A stretch of DNA of 64,000 bases from Paenibacillus chondroitinus NBRC 15376 (GTDB taxonomy: Bacteria; Bacillota; Bacilli; Paenibacillales; NBRC-103111): assembly GCF_004000765.1 (NCBI RefSeq), contig NZ_BILW01000021.1, positions 1 to 64,000 on the forward strand, read 5' to 3'. Every line of letters begins with the position of its first letter. Positions within the stretch are counted from its first letter, which is position 1. The notes under the pieces are model-generated. The model had not been told where the DNA came from. It worked only from the letters and a program-made list of their open reading frames with translations, and searched no databases. A program made the position numbers and the translations under genes. Below, piece after piece: positions 43,349-51,154 of the stretch.

Positions 43349-45019
43349 TTATGGGCGCGCTCCTCCTCCGCCTTGGAATCCGCCTCCGCCTCCACCTTCG
43401 CCTCTTTGGAAACCAGCAGGAGGACCGCCTTCTCCGCCAGGGAAACCGCCTGGCATCTGAGCGTTCGTCGTCGTAGCTTTGCGCGTCGGCATCACAACTT
43501 CATCGCCCTCTGCCAAACCGCTCAAGATTTCAACCTGTGTTTTACTGCGTATGCCCGTTTTAATTTCATGCTGTTCTTCAACGGTTCCATCCGCTTTCTT
43601 CAAGGAAACGGTGGATTTGCCCTTCGTTGTCGTAATTGCCTGAATTGGGACTACGAGAATGTCCTTTTTATCTTGAATGTAAATTTCAGCTGTTGCCGTC
43701 ATCGCGTATTTGAGTACACTATCCGGATTCGGGATGGAAACAACGGCATCGTAAGTGGTTACTCCGTTGGTTGTCGTACCGACATTGGATACGGATGTCA
43801 CTTCGCCTTCAAAAGATTTACCCGAAATCGCATCCACCTTCACGACAGCTTTCTGACCGACCTTCACACTCGTCAAATCCAGCTCATCCACGGCAATGGC
43901 CAGCTGCATCGTGCTTAAACTCGCTACCGCACCAAGCGTAGTATTCGCCGTGATTTGTGCTCCTACCGGATAGTTGCGGAGCACATTGCTTTTGCTGTTC
44001 GCAAAGTCCGCCGAGAACACGCCGTCGAATGGCGCTGTGATCGTCAATTGATTCACCTTCTGCTGCGCATCGTCGACTTTAATTTTTTGGCTGTCGATGG
44101 CCGCTTGCTTGCTGATGATGTTTTGCTGAAGATCATCGTTAAACAACGTTGCGATGAGATCCCCTTGTTTCACAGTGTCTCCGTCTTTAAATTTCAAGCT
44201 TTTGACCGTGCCGCTAGCTTCGGAAAAAATAGGCGTTGTGCGCACATAATCCAATGCGACTAGTTCTGTTGATTCAATCTTGCTATCGCCGCTTCCGATA
44301 GTGCCTTTCACTTTCATGCCGGCGGAAAGTGTCCCGTCATTCGTGACTAGTACCTCTACGTCAACGATCTTATTGCCGTTCGTATCAGCTTTCATTTCAT
44401 GAGATACGTTGGATACCGTCCCAATCTTGGACAGTAAATATCCGTCTACCGTCAATTCGACGTTTTCCCCATTCTGCAGTTGAACAGCTTCTTGCAGAGG
44501 GAAAGCAAGTTTGACTTTAAACTGTGAAGTATCCGAAATCGTACCGATCTTCGTCGTTTTATTCACTTGACTGCCCACATCCAAATTGGAAGCCAAAGTA
44601 AGCTTTCCGCTCATTGAGGCCGATATACTCATATGGTTTTGCTCGCCCTGCAGCTCAGCGAGTTCCTTTTCCAACTGCTGCTGAGTTACCTGCGCTTCTT
44701 TCAGATTTGTTTCTGTGGAAGGAACAGACAACTCTACAAGTACGTCGCCCTTCTTTACCGCTTGGTTTTGAGTCAAATTCATTGTTTTAATAATTGCATC
44801 CACGGGTATTACGATATTTTGCTTATCTTTAGCATCTAGCTGAGAGGTTCCCGATATAGATGAAGATATGGCTCCTTTGGTTACCTTCATTGCCGATTGC
44901 TGCCCCGTAGCGGCTGCTACAGGCTTCGATTTGTTGTGTATGTAGTAGTAAGTTCCAGCACCACACAACATCGCAGCCACAACGACAATGATCCATTTTT
45001 TCTTCCGATTCATGTTCAT
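43349..45019 (-). CDS. Membrane-fusion/adaptor protein (HlyD/MacA-like, YknX type)
   Basis: Adaptor of a MacAB/YknXYZ-like exporter. One N-terminal membrane segment (WIIVVVAAMLCGAGTYYYI) is followed by a biotinyl-lipoyl-like unit (IVIPVDAIIKTMNLTQNQAVKKGDVLVEL), a coiled coil (ETNLKEAQVTQQQLEKELAE), a second lipoyl half (FKDGDTVKQGDLIATL), beta-barrel domain and a C-terminal tail of Gly/Pro (MPGGFPGGEGG). At 556 aa it is longer than MacA (about 370). The ATG at 45019 follows GAGAGGGG. Operon with the ATPase, permease and 738-aa protein. Confidence 0.9.
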   Translation of the reverse strand: MNMNRKKKWIIVVVAAMLCGAGTYYYIHNKSKPVAAATGQQSAMKVTKGAISSSISGTSQLDAKDKQNIVIPVDAIIKTMNLTQNQAVKKGDVLVELSVPSTETNLKEAQVTQQQLEKELAELQGEQNHMSISASMSGKLTLASNLDVGSQVNKTTKIGTISDTSQFKVKLAFPLQEAVQLQNGENVELTVDGYLLSKIGTVSNVSHEMKADTNGNKIVDVEVLVTNDGTLSAGMKVKGTIGSGDSKIESTELVALDYVRTTPIFSEASGTVKSLKFKDGDTVKQGDLIATLFNDDLQQNIISKQAAIDSQKIKVDDAQQKVNQLTITAPFDGVFSADFANSKSNVLRNYPVGAQITANTTLGAVASLSTMQLAIAVDELDLTSVKVGQKAVVKVDAISGKSFEGEVTSVSNVGTTTNGVTTYDAVVSIPNPDSVLKYAMTATAEIYIQDKKDILVVPIQAITTTKGKSTVSLKKADGTVEEQHEIKTGIRSKTQVEILSGLAEGDEVVMPTRKATTTNAQMPGGFPGGEGGPPAGFQRGEGGGGGGFQGGGGARP

Positions 45020-45040
45020 TGTTGATTTCCCCTCTCCCAT

Positions 45041-45459
45041 GTACCAAGACCACGATTGTCTTCGTCATATAGATCTCACATTTAGGAGTCTAAGGGGTTT
45101 GGCTGAAACCCTACTGAGCACAGGCTGAAAGAAAGTTGAAAGCTAACTTAACGTTTGCTGAAAATGGAAAAAAGTTATTTGTGTCTTTCATGTCAGTGGT
45201 ATTGCTCTAGAATTGTTTAAAGTACATATGGGATCGTGGAGCTATCCAGAGTATGAGTTTAGCAAATTTTGAGGCGTTCCCCTCTACAGTGGCTTTATGT
45301 ATGCAAGTGTAACAAGTTTGATCTGTCAATCCTGGCGTCAATTATCACTTTCCTTGAACGCTTACCCGCCAAAATGGATCACGATTCCTTTCGGTGCTTG
45401 TATTTATCTCAATTTCTTTATCCTTTATTATCGTCGCTGAACTAAAACGACTGAAAACA
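45041..45459. other. Intergenic region, no clear gene
   Basis: Upstream of the exporter operon and between it and the MRJP gene. A plus-strand frame at 45297-45440 (48 codons with a hydrophobic end, TIPFGACIYLNFFILYYRR) lacks a ribosome site. Nothing else found. Confidence 0.4.
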
Positions 45460-45505
45460 AAAAAACGGTCACTTAGGTAGCTTCTACCTTCTTGGACCGT
45501 TTTTT
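45460..45505. terminator. Terminator of the MRJP-family gene, bidirectional
   Basis: AAAACGGTC pairs with GACCGTTTT and inside AGGTAG with CTACCT, with A and T runs on the two sides. Confidence 0.85.
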
Positions 45506-45519
45506 AGCATATTTTAAAG

Positions 45520-46650
45520 TTATCCATATAAATAGGATTTCACATCTTTTCCAACGTAAGCTTTCCAGATAATTAAATTGTACGGATTGTTCCAATCGAT
45601 TTCATGATCCTCAATCATTTCATGAAGCCGATTGTTATTGAAGATGATGGACCCCTTCTGATCAAAAGCAACCCCATCTACCCACAACATCCGGTCGTCG
45701 GAAACGAATTTATGGAAACTGCGATCCCTTGCGTCGAAAAAACCGATCCCTTTTCCCTCCAACATCGTGTAAAACAAATTACCCCGATTATCCGCATGCA
45801 TCCCGTCTGTTGTTGTCCCTTTGCTCCCAAGGACCTGCACGGAGCTATTTATTTGTTCGAGCGGTATTTGCTCGTTTCGTAATAGTTTCGTATGAACCGC
45901 GTACAAATTGCGGCCAGTTAATTGACAATAATAGAGTGTAGAACGGTCACCTGACAAAGCGATGCCACCGACTCCGATACGCAGCGGTTTATTTTTAAAC
46001 ACGGGCTTATAATCAATTTGAAAATGAAAGTCAGGGAAATCCTGCGTACTGAACTGCCCGTCGAGCACACGCCGGAACGTTTTCGTTTTCATGTTATACA
46101 CAATAATGCCGCCACGTAACGGATGATCCGGGAAGCCGCAGCCGGAATCAGTAATATAAACAAAACCATTTTTATTATCCACCACGAGGTCATTAAGGAA
46201 GGAAGTCCGATACGGTGCGATCTCATCCGGAATGTCGATGGCGTCAACCAACGAGTTGCTGTTTAAATCCCAAATCAAAAGCTTCTGAGATCCTTCCGGC
46301 GAAGGCTCGAAGGCAATTTTTCCCTGATCCAGCAGCCACATGCGATTATATTCATCAATTTCAAAGCCGAGGACAGATTGCAGGGTAGTGATGTCGCCAA
46401 CCTCATTCCATGCCCAACTTGGAAAAGCTTCAAGCAGCGGCTTATCTTCCTTGACCACGATGCGATTCATCGTTGCAGGAATATCGGGAGACCACCGCGG
46501 AACCGAAACGTAATACTGTCCTTGATGATCAACTTTCACACTGGCGGGAATCGCCTTTTTCCAAATTTGCTTCGTTTCAAATTCTTCCTTCATCACAGTC
46601 TGAGGAAAGTGCCAATCCAAACGGCTCCAATGACATATTATTTTATACAT
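45520..46650 (-). CDS. Major royal jelly protein / yellow family protein
   Basis: Soluble six-bladed propeller of the MRJP/yellow family (376 aa), better known from insects and found patchily in bacteria. Visible blocks: VSVPRWSPDIPATMNRI, SWAWNEVGDITTLQSVLGFEI then DEYNRMWLLDQGK, LNDLVVDNKNGFVYITDSG (split about residues 168-187), GGIALSGDRSTLYYCQLTGRN and KGTTTDGMHADNRGNLFYT. No signal peptide. ACAGGAGGC ribosome site. Bacterial role is unknown; the fold is akin to lactonases. Confidence 0.85.
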   Translation of the reverse strand: MYKIICHWSRLDWHFPQTVMKEEFETKQIWKKAIPASVKVDHQGQYYVSVPRWSPDIPATMNRIVVKEDKPLLEAFPSWAWNEVGDITTLQSVLGFEIDEYNRMWLLDQGKIAFEPSPEGSQKLLIWDLNSNSLVDAIDIPDEIAPYRTSFLNDLVVDNKNGFVYITDSGCGFPDHPLRGGIIVYNMKTKTFRRVLDGQFSTQDFPDFHFQIDYKPVFKNKPLRIGVGGIALSGDRSTLYYCQLTGRNLYAVHTKLLRNEQIPLEQINSSVQVLGSKGTTTDGMHADNRGNLFYTMLEGKGIGFFDARDRSFHKFVSDDRMLWVDGVAFDQKGSIIFNNNRLHEMIEDHEIDWNNPYNLIIWKAYVGKDVKSYLYG

Positions 46651-46746
46651 GGATATGAGCCTCCTGTGACTTGTAAGTAGTCATGCACCTACCATATTGG
46701 TATGCGCTCAGGAATAAGGCGTGTGGGCTGAAGCATGCGGCCAATA

Positions 46747-47400
46747 TTAGTGAGGTCTTGTGTTCACTTCAAAAATCCAGACAGTTCCCCTTTTATCGAT
46801 GCCAAAATCGTAGCCTAGCATCCCAATTCCGGGAAATTTGGCCTCTAATAACATGGTACAAGTCCGGGAAACGCCAACCATGGTGTCGATTTTGGATTTG
46901 ACAAGCGCAGCAGGGAACGTCCGGCCCACAGCATGCCTGCCTCTCAGCTGTGTACCGCCTTGACACAGGTTCGTAACGAACAGACCTGGACGCGCTAATC
47001 GGCCCACAACCGCCCGAATCTCCCAAGTACGTCCGACTTTGGCCAGCTTAACCCGGTAATCCACGGGCCTGCCATCGATGGTAGTCAATTGTATGCCCTG
47101 TTGAAGCATCAACGGGCGGCTCTGGCGTATGCGATTAATGGCTTGCAGCAGCTCATTCCAGTTATAGACTCTTTTCGTACCCGCGTTGTGAAGCATGAAG
47201 CCGCTTCCTGCCCGTTGGATTTTCATCACACGGCTCCCACCGGTTCCAACGATTGGTTTGGCTACGACAAATTGAAATTGACGAAGCATTGCTGCTAGGT
47301 TCTCTGCGCTGTAGCGACGCATAGCTGGAATATGCTTGGCGACACCGGAATGCTGCAGCAGAACAGCGAACTTCGACCACTTACTAGCAACTCGACGCAT
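46747..47400 (-). CDS. YheC/YheD-family spore coat-associated protein
   Basis: ATP-grasp-like protein of the YheC/YheD family, known to be linked to the endospore coat in Bacillus. Segments RQFQFVVAKPIVGTGGSRVMKI, MLQQGIQLTTIDGRPVDYRV and GYDFGIDKRGTVWIFEVNTRPH (ATP-grasp Mg-binding E-x-N) are present. The ATG at 47400 follows AGGAGGAGTC, giving 217 aa, which is short for the family (about 260-450 aa): the N-terminal part seen in YheD is not present. Single gene. Confidence 0.8.
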   Translation of the reverse strand: MRRVASKWSKFAVLLQHSGVAKHIPAMRRYSAENLAAMLRQFQFVVAKPIVGTGGSRVMKIQRAGSGFMLHNAGTKRVYNWNELLQAINRIRQSRPLMLQQGIQLTTIDGRPVDYRVKLAKVGRTWEIRAVVGRLARPGLFVTNLCQGGTQLRGRHAVGRTFPAALVKSKIDTMVGVSRTCTMLLEAKFPGIGMLGYDFGIDKRGTVWIFEVNTRPH

Positions 47401-47520
47401 GAAAGACTCCTCCTCAGTACATGCCATCCTTTATGCTAAAGTATGCGTGGTTCTTCCGAAGAGCAAGGGACAATCTGGAACTAATTTTTGTTCCTTGTGC
47501 ACAAAAAAGAACAGGAAGAG

Positions 47521-47549
47521 CCCTGAGGGCACAAATAGTGCCCTCAGGG
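47521..47549. other. Strong perfect hairpin in intergenic region
   Basis: CCCTGAGGGCAC and GTGCCCTCAGGG form a 12-bp stem with a five-base loop AAATA. Two shorter stems lie alongside (GGAAC/GTTCC and the palindrome TTGTGCACAA). It does not close onto a T run next to itself; it could be a terminator, a mobile-element relic or a regulatory RNA. The 47401-47676 gap holds no gene. Confidence 0.6.
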
Positions 47550-47636
47550 TCCTCTATGTGCCGCAGCATGGTGCCTGGCATGCCGGCGGCAAGACAGGGC
47601 CGAGGCTGTGACTCGGCGGAGGGGAACTGGGGTACC

Positions 47637-47682
47637 TTATTTTGTATTGAAATTGGTGGACTGTAGCTCCCTAAATAAAAAA
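47637..47682. repeat. Short two-arm copy of the GGGAACTAC repeat
   Basis: GGGAACTGGGGTACC on the plus strand near 47623-47637 and GGGAGCTACAGTCCACC on the minus strand near 47656-47672 are inverted arms separated by about 20 bases, matching the 25917-26100 cluster. Confidence 0.6.
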
Positions 47683-47717
47683 GAAGCAGGCAGGGTTCCC
47701 CCCGCATCTGCTTCTTT
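47676..47717 (-). terminator. Terminator of the VOC gene
   Basis: AAGAAGCAG pairs with CTGCTTCTT on the minus strand and a T run of six follows. Confidence 0.85.
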
Positions 47718-47722
47718 CGGCT

Positions 47723-48589
47723 TTATTGTTCGTAACCCAATCTCAGCGGAATGCCGGACGGATCTTTTACCATAAAGATATTATCGATTTCACTCACTTG
47801 CACATTCGCCAGCTTCAAGCGCTCGATGGCCTCATTACGGGTCTGCTCGTCAGGAAACACCAAAGTGTAATAATCCAGCCCTGTGCCGTTGGCAGGCCGT
47901 AATGGCGCCTCCTCACCGGCCCAAACATTCAAACCGATGTGATGATGATAGCCACCAGCGGAGATAAACAAGGCTTTCATCGCCATGCGAGCATCAGCCG
48001 CCACATCGAAACCTAGAATATCGCAGTAGAATTCCTTGGACTTCTGCAAATTTTTAACGTGAAAATGAATATGCCCCATCACCGTACCGACGGGTAAACC
48101 GCTCCATACCGCACCTTCCGCCTCATGCAGCAAACCATCCCAGTCAATCGGATCTGCCGCCATGATATAGTTTCCTTCGGCGTCGCGGCGCCACGTGCTT
48201 CTTGGCCGATCACAATAAATCTCAATACCGTTATGATCCGGATCGGTGATATACAGAGCTTCGCTTACCAAATGATCCGCTTGACCAATATGGATGCCGG
48301 ATTGGATCAAATTTTTCAAACTCAAACCAAGATCTTTCCGTGTCGGCAGCAAAATTGCAAAATGATAAAGCCCGGCTGCAGATCTGCGTGCTGTAATCCG
48401 TGCATCAGGCATTTCTTCCAATATTACAAAGGGTTCACTGCCGTCAATCGTCAATTCAGCCGATGTGGACGTTGTCTTGCCTAGGCGAAAGCCGACCGTT
48501 TCTTGATAAAAGCGTATGGAACGTTCTAAATTGGAGACCAACAATTTGATAATGCCAAGCTTCATATCCTTAGGCAGAGTCGCTGACAT
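47723..48589 (-). CDS. VOC-family protein, CatE-like (glyoxalase/extradiol dioxygenase)
   Basis: Two-domain vicinal oxygen chelate enzyme, 288 aa. The first domain opens LGIIKLLVSNLERSIRFYQET and holds YHFAILLPTRKDL; the second begins GHIHFHVKNLQKSKEFYCDIL and ends with HHIGLNVWAGEEA and DYYTLVF. These segments carry the metal-ligand His/Glu pattern of catechol-2,3-dioxygenase CatE-type proteins of Bacillus. The reaction in this host is unproven. Single gene, with AAAGGGGG before the ATG. Confidence 0.88.
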   Translation of the reverse strand: MSATLPKDMKLGIIKLLVSNLERSIRFYQETVGFRLGKTTSTSAELTIDGSEPFVILEEMPDARITARRSAAGLYHFAILLPTRKDLGLSLKNLIQSGIHIGQADHLVSEALYITDPDHNGIEIYCDRPRSTWRRDAEGNYIMAADPIDWDGLLHEAEGAVWSGLPVGTVMGHIHFHVKNLQKSKEFYCDILGFDVAADARMAMKALFISAGGYHHHIGLNVWAGEEAPLRPANGTGLDYYTLVFPDEQTRNEAIERLKLANVQVSEIDNIFMVKDPSGIPLRLGYEQ

Positions 48590-48673
48590 GGAAATCCCCC
48601 TTTAAATACTTACTATTTGTAATTAAGTTTAGTAAAGTTATTTAATTACGTCAAGGTGATGAAAATGGCTATG

Positions 48674-49213
48674 CTAAATTGCCCTTTTTCCTGCTCGCCA
48701 AGTCACCCAGGAACTACTTGCGTATAATATCGCACTAAAATAAAAAAGCGCGTCGATTGTTAACCAATCAATTACATAACCACCCAAAATCACTGCGAAG
48801 CCGGAGGTGATGGAAGTCCAGAAATGGAAATTCCCTATCACTTGGCCACGTTCGCCTTTAATTGTTAAATCAGCAAGATGAACTCGTTCACTCATCTTTT
48901 GCATTGCATTGCTAACTCCCATCAGAAGCTGCAAAACCAACACCAACAAATAATTCACTACCCAAGGAAAAATCAGCATTGCAGCCATCATGCCAAGCGA
49001 ACTCCAAGTCATTAATCGTAGCCCATGACGATCCAACTTCGAGCCCACCCATTGAGAAACTGCAGCAGAACTAATTGTGAATACAGCAAAAGCAAGACCG
49101 TATTTCGAATAACTGTTTCCGAGATTTTTAAGAAACAACAGATAATACGGATAAATCATACCCGCTGCCAACGTCACGACGCTTTGTGAACGTATGAGCC
49201 ATTTCGTATCCAT
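48674..49213 (-). CDS. Half-size MFS transporter
   Basis: Six hydrophobic segments in 179 aa; early GSKLDRHGLRLMTWSS has the loop 2-3 consensus (G-x-x-x-D-R-x-G-R-R) of the major facilitator superfamily. Only one bundle of six helices is present, half of a normal carrier, and translation ends cleanly after ASSSWVTWRAGKRAI. No second half follows in frame or close by, so either the protein is truncated or it must dimerise. The start lies 6 bases after the FAD oxidase gene's stop. Confidence 0.68.
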   Translation of the reverse strand: MDTKWLIRSQSVVTLAAGMIYPYYLLFLKNLGNSYSKYGLAFAVFTISSAAVSQWVGSKLDRHGLRLMTWSSLGMMAAMLIFPWVVNYLLVLVLQLLMGVSNAMQKMSERVHLADLTIKGERGQVIGNFHFWTSITSGFAVILGGYVIDWLTIDALFYFSAILYASSSWVTWRAGKRAI

Positions 49214-49219
49214 GATTGG

Positions 49220-50653
49220 TTACTCTCCCTTGTAATCCGAATAAAAGTAATTCATGAATACATGATTCGGGTCGTACTGCTCTTTTTTCCGGAAGAATGT
49301 CTCATACCTTGGGTACGCTGATCGAAATTGATCAAGCCTAGGGTAAGCGATATACGGTAAATAATAAGAACCCTTATGCTTAATTACATGGTCAAGCACG
49401 TTCTGTATTCCTGACTGCACTTGCCCCTGCCCCTCCTTCGACAAAGGAACATCGAATAGGCAAACAAGAGCGAACATATCGTCTGTCGCATATGAAAGTA
49501 ATGCTTCCTCATCATGGTTTACGTATCGTACTGTAAGGTTTAGAAGATTTAACTTCTCTGTCTGCAGCACAGTACTCAAGTCATGAACGAAACCAGCAAA
49601 CTCTTTGACCGGGATAAAATACTCCTGCAAAATATCGTTGCTACCTGCCTGCCTATTCTCCATGAACAGAGACTCTGACCGCATGGCGTTATTCCGCGTT
49701 ATCAGCGTGCCATCCTGTCTGGCAAAAACAGGCTTTTGAAGTTTCCAAAACAAATTCTTCCCCCAACTAAACGTCCTATTTAAATTAAACATCAATTTGG
49801 ATATAAGCACGCCATCTTCCCTTACCTTCAGACGATCATTGCCTTCCAGAGGTGTTGAATAGTCTTTTAAGTAATTAATGGCATACATATCCTTCAGAAA
49901 ATGGTCAGGAGCAACAGAAATCCGTGCTATATGCAGACGAATCTCAGGGTTAGCTTTCACCTGTTCTTCAAAATAATGACTGTACGAATCAACATCCATC
50001 GTATCGAAACGCAGCTTATACATTTCATTTTCAGTCAACGAGAGTGTTACGTCTAGAATAACCCCGAAAAGCCCATAACCGCCGATAACAAGGTCAAATA
50101 ACTCAACGTTCTCATTTCGACTCACGTTCATAATACGGCCATCCGCAAGAAGCAGACGGAATGCTTCTACGCTTTTAATCAGTGATCCGTTTCGGATATC
50201 CCGACCATGTGCATTGACACTAAGGGAACCGCCCAATGTAAAAATGTTTTGCGACTGCATCGTTTTCACCGCCAACCCATACGGATTAACGTAATTTTGT
50301 ACGTCTTTCCAGGTAGCACCAGCTTGGATTCGAATCCACTTTTGCTTGGGATCGAAAGCAAGCACACGATTGAATGATGTCATATCAATGACAACACTAT
50401 CTTTGTAATACGTATGACCGCCTTGGCTATGCCTCTGCCCTGCAATAGAAGTTGTAAGACCCTTCTCCTGTGCTTCCTGCAAGATACCGCGTAGCTGCTC
50501 CTCCTCATGGCCTTTAACTACACTAGTTACTTTTACAGGGTGCAATCGACTATAGTCTGTGATGAGATAAGGGTCTTGATCTGGCGTATCGTTTTTCACA
50601 TAATTAATGACGCATAAGATGACTAGAAGAAAGAAGGCAATCCATTTTTTCAT
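49220..50653 (-). CDS. FAD-linked oxidase (PCMH/FAD_binding_4) with N-terminal membrane segment
   Basis: Flavin oxidoreductase of the vanillyl-alcohol-oxidase fold. A hydrophobic N terminus (about residues 4-20) may anchor it. FAD-domain blocks are GLTTSIAGQRHSQGGHTYY (FAD-contact), IRIQAGATWKDVQNYV, QNIFTLGGSLSVNAHGRD and DLVIGGYGLFGVILDVTL. The C-terminal half binds the substrate. 477 aa, GGAGGAG ribosome site. Relatives are sugar or cytokinin oxidases. It probably works with the MFS gene directly downstream. Confidence 0.87.
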   Translation of the reverse strand: MKKWIAFFLLVILCVINYVKNDTPDQDPYLITDYSRLHPVKVTSVVKGHEEEQLRGILQEAQEKGLTTSIAGQRHSQGGHTYYKDSVVIDMTSFNRVLAFDPKQKWIRIQAGATWKDVQNYVNPYGLAVKTMQSQNIFTLGGSLSVNAHGRDIRNGSLIKSVEAFRLLLADGRIMNVSRNENVELFDLVIGGYGLFGVILDVTLSLTENEMYKLRFDTMDVDSYSHYFEEQVKANPEIRLHIARISVAPDHFLKDMYAINYLKDYSTPLEGNDRLKVREDGVLISKLMFNLNRTFSWGKNLFWKLQKPVFARQDGTLITRNNAMRSESLFMENRQAGSNDILQEYFIPVKEFAGFVHDLSTVLQTEKLNLLNLTVRYVNHDEEALLSYATDDMFALVCLFDVPLSKEGQGQVQSGIQNVLDHVIKHKGSYYLPYIAYPRLDQFRSAYPRYETFFRKKEQYDPNHVFMNYFYSDYKGE

Positions 50654-51073
50654 CTTTGCCGTCTCCTCCTATTTATCTCTTATTCTATCATGTATGTAAA
50701 AATAGAATTATATTAAATAATGTAGATGTTTTTCGTTTTTCCAGCTTCCTCATGATTTAATAACTAAATCCATATTAACATATTTTCGCCTCTACCTATT
50801 AAACTAAACTCCCGTTAATTTAATCCCATTCTCCCGAAGGATTTCGGCTATATCTCACATATAAATTTTTTACAAAATTTATTTATCAAATTACATTTTT
50901 AATAAAAATTCATCAGCGTATAATTTTTGACATGAAGTCTCTGCATAAAATTCCCAACAGAGTCTTCTCTCGAATCACATTTGTGCTAAGTGTAAACCGC
51001 ATATCGATAGCGCTAGGCAGCAGTGGCGGATACATTCTCTAGGAGGTGGCCCGTTTGTAACAATTAATCAATT
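50654..51073. other. AT-rich intergenic region, no gene seen
   Basis: About 420 bases between the FAD oxidase start and the GH43 leader. It is AT-rich with runs of A and T and contains no open frame with a ribosome site. It likely holds both promoters. Confidence 0.5.
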
Positions 51074-51088
51074 TTGAAAGCGTTTCCC
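51074..51088 (+). promoter_or_regulatory. cre-like site before the secreted GH43 gene
   Basis: TTGAAAGCGTTTCCC fits the CcpA operator pattern WTGNAANCGNWNNCW at all but the last position. It lies about 70 bases before the ATG, so catabolite repression by CcpA is likely. Confidence 0.6.
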
Positions 51089-51154
51089 AACCAGGTTCGA
51101 AGTAACAGATGCCAACAAGAATAGTAATTTGTCAGCTAAAAAGGAGGTTATTTT

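Noticed and set aside
45297-45440. 47-aa plus-strand frame with hydrophobic end
   Set aside because: No ribosome site and no family resemblance; kept as part of an empty intergenic region.
47414-47707. 97-codon minus frame between the VOC and YheC/YheD genes
   Set aside because: It spans a terminator, a hairpin and a repeat, and its sequence has no domain or ribosome site.
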